DNA of 64,000 bases from Salipiger sp. H15 (lineage in GTDB: Bacteria > Pseudomonadota > Alphaproteobacteria > Rhodobacterales > Rhodobacteraceae): assembly GCF_040409955.1 (NCBI RefSeq), contig NZ_CP123384.1:1738501-1802500 (forward strand). Direction: 5' to 3'. Below are positions 1 to 7,623 of the stretch, piece after piece. Every line of letters starts with the position of its first letter. The stretch's first letter is position 1. The position numbers were made by a program, and so were the translations under genes. The notes under the pieces were generated by a model, which did not search any database, was not told the DNA's origin, and worked only from the letters and a program-made list of their open reading frames with translations.

Positions 1-5
1 CATGC

Positions 6-34
6 AAACGCCCGTCGCCCTGCGGCGGGCGTTT
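6..34. terminator. Hairpin terminator of a gene left of the window
   Basis: AAACGCCCG at 6-14 pairs with CGGGCGTTT at 26-34. The stem can extend inward with G-T pairs. It lies before the first gene and most likely ends a transcript entering from the left; no long T-run follows. Confidence 0.6.
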
Positions 35-93
35 CGCTTGCGGGCGGCGCTGTCGGCGCTACCATCGGCCGCGACACAGCAAGGGACAAGATC

Positions 94-1068
94 ATGGCCG
101 ACCACGTCAGATGGGGCATCCTCGGCGCCGCCAATTTCGCGAAGAACCACATGGGCCCGGCGATCCACGCCGCGCGCGGCGGCGCGCTGGCGGCGGTGGC
201 CACCTCGAAGCCGGAGAAGGCCGCGCCCTTTGCCGCCTTCGCGCCGGGGCTGAAGGTGCACGCAAGCTACGAGGCGATGCTCGCCGACCCCGGGATCGAC
301 GCGGTCTACATCCCGCTGCCCAACGCCATGCACGCGGAGTGGAGCCGCAAGACCGCCGAGGCGGGCAAGCACGTGCTCTGCGAGAAGCCCATCGCGATGA
401 AGGCCGAGGAGATCGACGATCTGATCGCCGTGCGCGAGGCCACCGGCAAGCTGGTGGCCGAGGCCTGGATGGTGGCGCATCACCCGCAGTTCGCCAAGGC
501 GCGCGAGCTGCTGCAGGCGGGCGAGATCGGCGATCTCGTGCGCGTGGATTCCACCCACAGCTTCTACAACGACGACCCGGCCAACATCCGCAACCAGGCC
601 GATGTCGGCGGCGGCGCGCTGCGCGACGTCGGGGTCTATGCCTTCGGTTCGGTGCGGCTGATCACCGGGCAGGAGCCGGGCGAGATCCTCGCCACCGAGA
701 TCGACTGGCGGAACGGCGTCGACGCCACGGCCCATGTCATGGCGCGTTTCCCGGGCTTTCTCTACACCGGCCGCGTCTCGACCCGGGCGGCTCCGTGGCA
801 GGAGATCGTGCTGCACGGCACCAAGGCGGTGATGCGCCTACCGGTGCCGTTCAACGTGCAGGTTTTCGGCCAGGCCGAGCTGCACCTGCACGGGCCGGGG
901 CTGGAAACCCGGATCTGGCGCTGGCCGGCAGAGAATCACTACGTGCTGCAGGTCGAGGCGTTCAACGCCGCGGTGCAGGGCAGGGCGGACTATCCGCTGC
1001 CGCTGGAGTTCTGCCGCGGCACGCAGGAGTTCGTCGACCGGATCTTCGCAGCGGCGCCGCAGGTGTGA
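94..1068 (+). CDS. Gfo/Idh/MocA family NAD(P)-dependent oxidoreductase
   Basis: A 324-residue cytoplasmic oxidoreductase, normal length for the family. The N-terminal Rossmann fold starts at WGILGAANFAK (residues 7-17). The family EKP motif is at residues 97-99 in CEKPIAMK. The C-terminal half is the substrate-binding alpha/beta domain, with GGGALRDVGVYAFG in the middle of the chain. These enzymes oxidise or reduce sugars, inositols or related polyols; the substrate cannot be read from sequence. AAGGGAC lies just upstream of the ATG. The gene stands alone, between a terminator at the window edge and phaR on the same strand. Family assignment is secure; specificity is unknown. Confidence 0.88.
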   Translation: MADHVRWGILGAANFAKNHMGPAIHAARGGALAAVATSKPEKAAPFAAFAPGLKVHASYEAMLADPGIDAVYIPLPNAMHAEWSRKTAEAGKHVLCEKPIAMKAEEIDDLIAVREATGKLVAEAWMVAHHPQFAKARELLQAGEIGDLVRVDSTHSFYNDDPANIRNQADVGGGALRDVGVYAFGSVRLITGQEPGEILATEIDWRNGVDATAHVMARFPGFLYTGRVSTRAAPWQEIVLHGTKAVMRLPVPFNVQVFGQAELHLHGPGLETRIWRWPAENHYVLQVEAFNAAVQGRADYPLPLEFCRGTQEFVDRIFAAAPQV

Positions 1069-1085
1069 TGCTGCGCAGCATTTTT
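1068..1085 (+). promoter_or_regulatory. TGC-rich perfect palindrome between the oxidoreductase and phaR
   Basis: ATGCTGCGCAGCAT is a perfect 14-bp palindrome that starts on the last base of the upstream stop codon and is followed by TTTT. Two readings are possible: a short terminator for the oxidoreductase, or an operator for PhaR. PhaR proteins of Paracoccus and Rhodobacter bind TGC-rich palindromes and repress their own genes. The two roles are not exclusive. Confidence 0.45.
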
Positions 1086-1206
1086 CCGGCCGCGGCGCAG
1101 AAAAACCCCGGCCCGCGGTCGGCAAGTGCCGGTGAAACGGATGCTTTTCTTTTTTTCTGCACTCGCATAGGCTTTTCCCGAGCTCTGCGTGGAGGGAGGC
1201 ACCAAC

Positions 1207-1764
1207 GTGGCCGACAAGGATAAACCGCTGCTGATCAAGCGCTATGCAAGCCGGCGGCTCTACAATACCGAGACCAGCGACTACGTGACGCTCGAGGATA
1301 TCTCGGGTTTCATCCGGGACGGGCGCGACGTGCAGATCGTGGATCTGAAGTCGGGGGACGACCTGACCCGCCAGTACCTGCTGCAGATCGTCGCCGAGCA
1401 TGAGAGCCGCGGCGAGAGCGTGCTGCCGATCAACGTGCTGACCGACCTCGTGCGCAGCTACACGACGCAGGCCACCTCGGCCGTGCCGCAGTTCCTTGCC
1501 GCGAGCTTCGAGATGTTCCGCGAGAGCCAGAGCAAGTGGGCCGAGGGCATGAGCCAGATGAACCCGATGATGCCGAAGATCCCGGGGCTCGAGGCGATGC
1601 AGGCCCAGCAGGAGGCCTTCCTCAAGGCGATGTCCGGCAACATGGGCAAGAGCTGGTCCGCGCCCGAGAAGGACGAGGCGGCAAGCGAAGGCGGGGAGGA
1701 CCTCGCGGCGATCAAGCGGCAGCTGGCCGAGCTGCAGCAGAAGCTCTCGAAGATGGACAAGTGA
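1207..1764 (+). CDS. phaR: Polyhydroxyalkanoate synthesis repressor PhaR
   Basis: A 185-residue DNA-binding regulator that senses PHA granules and represses phasin and PHA genes. The N-terminal PHB-accumulation regulatory domain is clear: IKRYASRRLYNTETSDYVTL near residues 9-28, then a region ending in DLTRQYLLQIV. The C-terminal part is rich in Met and Gln, with a predicted helical/coiled-coil tail (IKRQLAELQQKLSKMDK). I chose the GTG at 1207 because GGAGGGAGG at 1191-1199 sits at the right spacing. The in-frame GTG at 1189 would place that Shine-Dalgarno inside the gene. No PHA synthase gene lies in the window, so phaR is separated from phaC here or phaC lies beyond the left edge. Confidence 0.93.
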   Translation: MADKDKPLLIKRYASRRLYNTETSDYVTLEDISGFIRDGRDVQIVDLKSGDDLTRQYLLQIVAEHESRGESVLPINVLTDLVRSYTTQATSAVPQFLAASFEMFRESQSKWAEGMSQMNPMMPKIPGLEAMQAQQEAFLKAMSGNMGKSWSAPEKDEAASEGGEDLAAIKRQLAELQQKLSKMDK

Positions 1765-1769
1765 CGCGG

Positions 1770-1787
1770 CGGGCCCTTCGGGGCCCG
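1770..1787 (+). terminator. UUCG-loop hairpin after phaR
   Basis: CGGGCCC (1770-1776), TTCG loop, GGGCCCG (1781-1787), directly after the phaR stop codon. It is a stable tetraloop hairpin without a T-run. Confidence 0.6.
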
Positions 1788-1864
1788 AACTGCTTCCGCC
1801 TGCCGTGGCGCCAATGCGCAGGATCCGGATTTCCCCGGAGCGCGGCTTGCGGCAAAGAGCGTGC

Positions 1865-2806
1865 ATGGACCACGCATCTTCCCCCCGCATCGACCGGCTC
1901 GCCGCCCTCCTGCTGCTCTCGCTGGCAGCGCTCTGGGGCAGCAGCTTCCTCTTCGCCAAGATTGCCCTGACCGAGCTCAGCCCGATGCAGGTCACCCTGC
2001 ACCGCGTGGTGCTGGCGCTGCCCGCGCTCTGGCTGGTGCTGCGCTGGCGCGGGCTGCGGGTGCCGATGCAGCCGCGGCTCTGGGGCGCCTACCTCGTCAT
2101 GGGCGCGCTCAACAACGCGCTGCCCTTCACGCTGATCTTCTGGGGCCAGACCCATATCGAGGCCGGGCTCGCGGCGATCCTCAACGCCTCGACCGGGGTG
2201 CTGGGCGCGGTGGTGGCGGGGCTGCTGCTGCGCGACGAGCGGCTCAGCTGGAGCAAGCTCGCGGGCGCGGCGCTGGGGCTGGCCGGGGTGGCGGTGGTGA
2301 TCGGCCCGCAGCGGCTGACCACGCTCGACCCGCGCAACCTCGGGCAGGGGGCGGTGCTGCTGGCGGCGCTGAGCTACTCGCTCGCGGGGGTCTGGGCCAA
2401 GCTGCGCCTTTCCGGGCAGCCGCCGCTGCTCAACGCCTTCGGAATGCTGGCGGGCAGCGCCGCGATCATGCTGCCGCTGGTGCTCTGGCAGGAGGGTCTG
2501 CCGGTGCTGCACCATTCCGCCCGGGTCTGGGGAGCGCTGCTCGGCCTGTCGCTGCTGGCAACGGCGCTGGCCTTCATCCTCTACTTCGCGATCCTCACCC
2601 GCGCGGGCGCGGCGAACCTGATGCTGGTGACCCTGCTCATCCCGCCCTTCGCCATCCTCTTCGGCCGGCTCTTCCTCGGCGAGCAGCTGCCGCCGGGCGT
2701 CTACCTCGGCCTCGGGATCATCGCGGCGGGGCTGGTGGTGACCGACGGGCGGCTGACGGCGCGGTTGCGCCGACGTCCGCCCGCCGAAAAGCCTCAGGTG
2801 CCATAA
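1865..2806 (+). CDS. DMT-superfamily (EamA) transporter
   Basis: A 313-residue inner-membrane protein with ten predicted membrane segments in two EamA repeats. The first repeat starts at LAALLLLSLAALWGSSFLFAK-like sequence; the second follows GAVLLAALSYSLAGVWAK. EamA proteins export amino acids, metabolites or drugs; the substrate is not evident. The ATG at 1865 gives a start directly before the first membrane helix. An ATG 60 bases upstream would add an Arg-rich stretch unlike the family. The 3' end overlaps the convergent aminotransferase gene by 13 bp. Confidence 0.85.
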   Translation: MDHASSPRIDRLAALLLLSLAALWGSSFLFAKIALTELSPMQVTLHRVVLALPALWLVLRWRGLRVPMQPRLWGAYLVMGALNNALPFTLIFWGQTHIEAGLAAILNASTGVLGAVVAGLLLRDERLSWSKLAGAALGLAGVAVVIGPQRLTTLDPRNLGQGAVLLAALSYSLAGVWAKLRLSGQPPLLNAFGMLAGSAAIMLPLVLWQEGLPVLHHSARVWGALLGLSLLATALAFILYFAILTRAGAANLMLVTLLIPPFAILFGRLFLGEQLPPGVYLGLGIIAAGLVVTDGRLTARLRRRPPAEKPQVP

Positions 2807-4005
2807 GCGCGCTGCGGGCCCATCACGGCCTCGGCGGCGCCGACCAGCACCGCCGCCACCGCCTCGCATTCGCCCAGCGTGAGGCGCGCAGGCAGGCGGG
2901 TGTCGCAGGCGCGCTCGAGCATGGCGCGGGTGCGCGGCAGCTCGGGCAGGTCCTCGAGGAATTGCCAGTTCCAGAAGGCGCGGGCGTTGTCGGTCGAAAG
3001 CCCGAAGAGCTGCACCTTGACGCCGCTCGCCTCGGCCGCCGCGATGAAGGCGCGCATCTCCTCGGGGCCCATGCCGGTCAGGTTGAACTGCAGCGAGTCC
3101 GGCGCGCGCTCCTCGGGGCCGAGCTTGCGCGGCACCTCGATCCAGGGCGAGCGGTCCAGGATCGCCGCCACGTGGTCATGGTTGCGCCGCCCGTCGCGCA
3201 CCCGGCGTTCGACATGCGCGAGCTGCGGGCGGATGACGGCGGCGGAAAGGTTCGACAGGCGCAGGTTGTAGAGCGGCAGGCGGTTCTGCCAGCGGGAGAA
3301 GGCCTCTTCGAGCTCGGACGAATTGTCGCCCGGCGCCATGTGCTTCTTCCAGTTGTGCTCGTAGGCGCCCGAGAGGATCACCGCGCGGGCCACAAGTTCG
3401 GCGTCGTCGGTGATCAGGATGCCGCCTTCGCCGGCGTTGACCAGCTTGTAGCTCTGGAAGCTGAAGCAGCCGACGCGGCCGATCGTGCCGATGTTGCGCC
3501 CGGCCCAGGTCGTGCCGAGCGAATGCGCCGCGTCCTCGATCACCGGCAGGTCGCGCGCATCGCAGAGCGACAGGATCGCGTCCATGTCCGAGGTGTGGCC
3601 GCGCATGTGGCTGATCAGCACCGCGTCGACGCCGCCCAGCTTGGCCGCGAAGTCGGCCAGGTCGATGCGGTAGTCCTCGCCCACCTCGCAGAGCACCGGC
3701 ACGCAGTCGGCATGCACCACCGACGAGGGCACGGCGGCAAAGGTGAAGCCCGGGATCAGCACCTTCGCGTCGCGCGGCAGGTCCAGCGCCTTCAGCGACA
3801 GGAAGAGCGCGGCCGAGCAGCTCGACACCGCCAGCGCGTACTTGGCTCCCATCATCGCGGCGAACTCGCGCTCGAGCAGGGCGACGGGGGCATCCTCGGG
3901 GGCGGTGTAGCGGAAGAGGTCGCCGGAGAGCAGCAGCCGGTCGATCTCGGCGCGGGCCTCCTCGGGGATGGGCTCCGCGTCATGCATGTTCGGAAGACGG
4001 CTCAT
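2794..4005 (-). CDS. DegT/DnrJ/EryC1/StrS-type PLP aminotransferase
   Basis: A 403-residue fold-type I PLP enzyme. Conserved features are the phosphate-binding SSCSAALFLSLKALD (61-75), PGFTFAAVPS (85-94), the cofactor aspartate in VIEDAAHS (Asp158), and the Schiff-base lysine Lys187 in FQSYKLVNAGEGG. The family usually transaminates keto-sugars attached to nucleotides, but some members act on other ketones. No nucleotide-sugar or O-antigen genes are adjacent; the upstream minus-strand neighbours are polyamine-type genes, so the substrate is open. ATG codons at 4005 and 3987 are both possible starts, and neither has a strong Shine-Dalgarno. Confidence 0.82.
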   Translation of the reverse strand: MSRLPNMHDAEPIPEEARAEIDRLLLSGDLFRYTAPEDAPVALLEREFAAMMGAKYALAVSSCSAALFLSLKALDLPRDAKVLIPGFTFAAVPSSVVHADCVPVLCEVGEDYRIDLADFAAKLGGVDAVLISHMRGHTSDMDAILSLCDARDLPVIEDAAHSLGTTWAGRNIGTIGRVGCFSFQSYKLVNAGEGGILITDDAELVARAVILSGAYEHNWKKHMAPGDNSSELEEAFSRWQNRLPLYNLRLSNLSAAVIRPQLAHVERRVRDGRRNHDHVAAILDRSPWIEVPRKLGPEERAPDSLQFNLTGMGPEEMRAFIAAAEASGVKVQLFGLSTDNARAFWNWQFLEDLPELPRTRAMLERACDTRLPARLTLGECEAVAAVLVGAAEAVMGPQRAYGT

Positions 4006-4066
4006 ATAACCAAACCCAAATTGTTTATTCTGAAAATCTTAAACACCGCGTCCATGACGCCCAAGT

Positions 4067-4093
4067 GAAAATGCTTCCGCTGGGGAAGCATTT
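4067..4093 (-). terminator. Rho-independent terminator of the oxidase gene
   Basis: AAATGCTTCC (4069-4078) and GGAAGCATTT (4084-4093) form a perfect 10-bp stem with a 5-nt loop. On the minus strand it is followed by a short T-run, so it ends the transcript of the FAD oxidase gene that stops at 4117. Confidence 0.8.
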
Positions 4094-4116
4094 CGCGGCG
4101 TTGAGCGGATTTTCTC

Positions 4117-5418
4117 TCAGAACCCGAGGCGGTCGCGCAGCGCGTACCAGCTCATCGCCAGCGCCAGCAGCGGCGAGCGCAGCGCCGCGCCGCCGGGGAA
4201 GCCCGGCACCGGCAGGGCCGCCATGGCGTCGAACCCGGCGGACTGTCCGCGCACCGCCTCGGCGAGCAGGCGTCCCGCGTGGACGGCGGTGCCGACGCCG
4301 TGGCCGGAATAGCCCGAGGCGCTCAGCACGTTGGGCGCGAGCCGGGCAAGTAGCGGCAGGCGCTTCATGGTGATCGCCAGCGTGCCGCCCCAGGCGTAGT
4401 CGATCTTGACGTCGCCCAGGTGGGGGAAGATCTCCAGCATCGGCTTGCGCACCAGCGCCTTGATGTCGGCGGGGAAGCGGTAGCCGTAGCTCTCGCCGCC
4501 GCCGAAGAGCAGCCGCCCGTCATGGCTGAGCCGGAAGTAGTTCACCACGAATTTCGAATCCGCCACCGCCACGTCGCGGGTCAGCACCTCGCGGGCGCGC
4601 CTGCCGAGCGGTTCGGTCGCGACGACGAAATTGTTGATCGGCATGACCCGCGCCGCCACCCTGGGCTCGAGCCCGCCGAGATAGCCGTTGCAGGCAAAGA
4701 TCACGTGGCCCGCGCGCAACGTGCCGCTGCCGGTGTGGACCAGCACCTCGCGCCCCTGCTCGACGCTCTCCACGTGGCTGGTCTCGTAGATCCGCGCCCC
4801 GGCCCCGGCGGCGGCCTTCGCCAGCCCGAGCGCGAAGCGCAGCGGGTGCAGGTGCGCGGCGCCCATGTCCAGAACCCCGCCGCGGTAGTCGGGCGAGGGG
4901 CAGAGCGCGCGGAAGGCGTCGCGGTCGAGCGCCTCGATCGCGTAGCCGTATTTCTCGCCCATGTGCGCGGCGTAGTGGTGCAGGTGCTCGACCTCGCCCT
5001 TCGAGGAGCCGCACCAGGCCACGCCGTCGCGCAGGTGGCAGTCGATGCCGTGCTTCGCGATCAGCGATCGGCAGAGATCCTTCGCCTCCTCGCCAAGATC
5101 CCAGAGCACCCGCGCCGCGGGTTCGCCGACGATCTTCTCGAGGCTGACCTGGTCCTGCCGCTGCCCCGAACCGAGCTGCCCGCCGTTGCGCCCCGAGGCG
5201 CCGAAGCCGACCCGGTGCGCCTCGAGCAGCGCCACGTCCAGCCCCGCCTCGGCGAGGTGCAGCGCCGCCGAGAGCCCGGTGTAGCCGCCGCCGATGATGC
5301 AGACGTCGGCCCGCGCCTGGCCTTCGAACTTCGGGAAGGGCGACAGCAGATCCGAGCTTGCCGCGTACCAGCTCTGCGGATACTCGCCGCGCCGATCGTT
5401 GGAGAACAGCAGATCCAT
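4117..5418 (-). CDS. puuB: FAD-dependent oxidoreductase, gamma-glutamylputrescine oxidase type
   Basis: A 433-residue D-amino-acid-oxidase-family flavoprotein. The FAD-binding Rossmann motif is DVCIIGGGYTGLSAALHLAEAG (start near residue 38), followed by GASGRNGGQL. The C-terminal FAD contact is SGYSGHGVGTAVHAG. In the Puu pathway this enzyme oxidises gamma-glutamylputrescine to the aldehyde, releasing H2O2 and ammonia. The assignment rests on the family motifs and on co-orientation with two PuuA-like glutamine synthetases and an amidotransferase immediately upstream. Related flavoproteins oxidise other secondary amines, so the exact substrate is inferred. No aldehyde dehydrogenase (PuuC) follows. 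Confidence 0.78.
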   Translation of the reverse strand: MDLLFSNDRRGEYPQSWYAASSDLLSPFPKFEGQARADVCIIGGGYTGLSAALHLAEAGLDVALLEAHRVGFGASGRNGGQLGSGQRQDQVSLEKIVGEPAARVLWDLGEEAKDLCRSLIAKHGIDCHLRDGVAWCGSSKGEVEHLHHYAAHMGEKYGYAIEALDRDAFRALCPSPDYRGGVLDMGAAHLHPLRFALGLAKAAAGAGARIYETSHVESVEQGREVLVHTGSGTLRAGHVIFACNGYLGGLEPRVAARVMPINNFVVATEPLGRRAREVLTRDVAVADSKFVVNYFRLSHDGRLLFGGGESYGYRFPADIKALVRKPMLEIFPHLGDVKIDYAWGGTLAITMKRLPLLARLAPNVLSASGYSGHGVGTAVHAGRLLAEAVRGQSAGFDAMAALPVPGFPGGAALRSPLLALAMSWYALRDRLGF

Positions 5419-5430
5419 CTCGCCCTCGTC

Positions 5431-5485
5431 CCCTCTTCCATATGGTCCAAATATCCCGGGGAGCGCGAGGGGCAGCGCCCCTCGC
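5431..5485 (-). repeat. Intergenic composite repeat, copy 1 (hairpin plus TATTTGG box)
   Basis: On the minus strand a hairpin with 8-bp stem (GCGAGGGG/CCCCTCGC, 5465-5485) is followed by CCCCGGGATATTTGG and a GAAG-rich tail ending at 5431. The 21-bp hairpin is identical to those at 36894-36914 and 36939-36959, and the box matches those at 22627, 28843 and 36862. It lies between the glutamine synthetase and the oxidase gene and could also weaken read-through. Confidence 0.7.
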
Positions 5486-5511
5486 CTGTCCCGCCCCGCC
5501 GCGCTTCCCGC

Positions 5512-6876
5512 TCAGACGTTGAGCAGCAGGTGCTCGCGTTCCCAGGGCGAGATCACCGCGAGGAATTCCTCGTACTCGGTGCGCTTCACGATCGAGTAGA
5601 CGCGGGCAAACTCCGGTCCCAGCACCTCGTGCAGCTTGGTCGCCTCGTCGAACAGGTCGAGCGCCTGGCCGAGCACGCGCGGGATGTCGCCCTCGCCCTC
5701 GTAGGCGTCGCCGCGGAACTGCTTGGAGGGGCGGCGCTCCTCCATCAGCCCGAGGTAGCCGCAGGCCAGCGAGGCGGCGATGCCGAGGTAGGGGTTGCAG
5801 TCCATCCCCGCGAGCCGGTTCTCGACCCGCCGCGCCTCGGGGCTCGAGATCGGGATGCGGATGCCGGTGGTGCGGTTGTCGCGGCCCCATTCGAGGTTGA
5901 TCGGCGCGGCGCTGTCGCGCACGTAGCGGCGGTAGCTGTTGACGTAGGGCGCCAGCACCGCGATCGCCGCGGGCAGGTAGGTTTGCAGCCCGCCGATGAA
6001 GTGGAAGAAGGCGTCGGTCTCGCCCCCGGCCGGGCCGGAGAAGATGTTGCGCCCGGTCTCGCGGTCCATCACCGAGTGGTGGATGTGCATGGCCGAGCCC
6101 GGCTCGTCGGCGATCGGCTTGGCCATGAAGGTGGCAAAGCAGTTGTGGCGCAGCGCCGCCTCGCGGATCAGCCGCTTGAAGTAGAAGATCTCGTCCGCCA
6201 GCTTCACCGGATCGCCATGGCGCAGGTTGATCTCGAGCTGGCCGGCGCCGCCTTCCTGGGTGATGCCGTCGATCTCGAAACCCTGCGCCTCGGCGAAGTC
6301 GTAGATGTCGTCGATCACCGGGCCGAACTCGTCGACCGCGGTCATCGAATAGGCCTGGCGGGCGGCGGCGGGGCGGCCCGAGCGGCCCATCATCGGCTCG
6401 ATCTCCTTGGCGGGATCGAGGTTGCGGGCCACCAGGAAGAATTCCATCTCGGGCGCGACGACCGGGCTCCAGCCCTGCTCCTCGTAGAGCTTTACCACGC
6501 GCTTCAGCACGTTGCGCGGCGCGTTGGGGATCGGCTTGCCCTTGCGGTCATAGGCGTCGTGGATGACCTGCAGCGTCCAGTCCGCGGTCCAGGGCGCGGC
6601 GGTGGCGGTGCTCATGTCCGGGCGCAGGATCATGTCGCGCTCGATGAAGCCGACGGTCTCGTCCGCGGCATCGCCCCAGTCGCCGGTGATGGTCTGGTAG
6701 AAGATCGACTCGGGCAGGTGGAAATAGTCCTGGCGCGCGAATTTCGACGCCGGAACCGCCTTGCCGCGGGCGATCCCGGGCAAGTCGGCAATCACGCATT
6801 CGACCTCGTCAAGCCGTCGCCCCTCCAGGTAAGCGGTGGCGGGGAGGGGAAGCTGGTTGGTCCAGTCTTCGGTCAT
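5512..6876 (-). CDS. puuA: Glutamine synthetase family protein (gamma-glutamylputrescine synthetase-like), paralogue 1
   Basis: A 454-residue ATP-dependent gamma-glutamyl ligase. Visible glutamine synthetase elements are the metal-binding VAPEMEFFLVARN, GGAGQLEINLRHGD, the nucleotide-binding MHIHHSVMD, and the arginine-bearing ENRLAGMDCNPYLG near the C-terminus. Length and sequence fit the PuuA branch that glutamylates polyamines rather than ammonia-assimilating GlnA. The real start is the ATG at 6876, overlapping the amidotransferase stop by ATGA; a longer open frame upstream is only shadow of that gene. It is the third gene of a minus-strand unit GS2-GATase-GS1-oxidase. Confidence 0.88.
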   Translation of the reverse strand: MTEDWTNQLPLPATAYLEGRRLDEVECVIADLPGIARGKAVPASKFARQDYFHLPESIFYQTITGDWGDAADETVGFIERDMILRPDMSTATAAPWTADWTLQVIHDAYDRKGKPIPNAPRNVLKRVVKLYEEQGWSPVVAPEMEFFLVARNLDPAKEIEPMMGRSGRPAAARQAYSMTAVDEFGPVIDDIYDFAEAQGFEIDGITQEGGAGQLEINLRHGDPVKLADEIFYFKRLIREAALRHNCFATFMAKPIADEPGSAMHIHHSVMDRETGRNIFSGPAGGETDAFFHFIGGLQTYLPAAIAVLAPYVNSYRRYVRDSAAPINLEWGRDNRTTGIRIPISSPEARRVENRLAGMDCNPYLGIAASLACGYLGLMEERRPSKQFRGDAYEGEGDIPRVLGQALDLFDEATKLHEVLGPEFARVYSIVKRTEYEEFLAVISPWEREHLLLNV

Positions 6877-7559
6877 GCGAGAGCCTTTTGCTTGAAGAAA
6901 TGTGCGAACTGGTCGGCGATGGCGCGCTGGTCGAGCGGGATGCCGAGGGCCTTGCCCGCGGCGTCGAGCCGCTCCTGCGGCACCACGCCGGGGCCGCGGG
7001 TCTCGATCAGGGCGCGGGTGAAGTCGTCGTTGAATTCGGGGTGCGGCTGCACGGTATAGGCGCGGCCCGGGTAGAGCAGCGCGGCGTAGTCGCAGATGTC
7101 GGAGCTGGCGACGACCTCGGCGCCCTCGGGCAGCTCGGTGACCTGGTCCTGGTGCCAGGCGTTGATCACCTTCTCCTGCCCGTCGCGGAAGCGGTAGGTT
7201 GTCGGCCCGACGACCCAGCCGCCGGGGAATTTCTCGACCTTGCCGCCGAGCGCCTGCGCGATGATCTGGTGGCCGAAGCACACGCCGATCAGCGGGCGGC
7301 CCTGCGCGTAGATGTCACGGATCAGCTGCTCGAGCGGCGGGATCCAGGGGTGGTCCTCGTAGGCGCCGTGGCGCGATCCGGTGATGAGCCAGCCATCCGC
7401 CGACTCGGGGCCTTCCGGGAACTCGCCGTTCACCACCGCCCAGCTCTGGAAGTCGAAGCCGTAGCCGCCGAGCAGCCGGGCAAAGAAGTCGGGGTATTCA
7501 CCGGTCTCGGCCGCGAGTTCCGCGGGGACGAGTCCGGTCTGCAGTATGCCGATTTTCAT
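6873..7559 (-). CDS. Type 1 (class I) glutamine amidotransferase
   Basis: A 228-residue triad-type amidotransferase. The nucleophile is Cys94 in GVCFGHQ, and His173 and Glu175 (QPHPEF) complete the triad. In the Puu pathway an amidotransferase-like hydrolase (PuuD) releases GABA from gamma-glutamyl-GABA, and this gene sits where puuD would be expected. Its active-site signature is closer to the GMP-synthase-like stand-alone amidotransferases, so I keep the general name. The stop overlaps the start of the downstream glutamine synthetase by 4 nt, which implies translational coupling. Confidence 0.85.
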   Translation of the reverse strand: MKIGILQTGLVPAELAAETGEYPDFFARLLGGYGFDFQSWAVVNGEFPEGPESADGWLITGSRHGAYEDHPWIPPLEQLIRDIYAQGRPLIGVCFGHQIIAQALGGKVEKFPGGWVVGPTTYRFRDGQEKVINAWHQDQVTELPEGAEVVASSDICDYAALLYPGRAYTVQPHPEFNDDFTRALIETRGPGVVPQERLDAAGKALGIPLDQRAIADQFAHFFKQKALA

Positions 7560-7623
7560 GGATCACACGTTGGTTTCGCTGGCTCGAAGGTAGACCTGCC
7601 GCAAGGTCGCGGCAAGGCACCTG

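Noticed and set aside
4420..7059. Plus-strand open frame of 879 codons across the oxidase and ligase genes
   Set aside because: It is opposite three genes with strong family motifs and has the low-complexity Arg/Ala/Val composition of a shadow frame.
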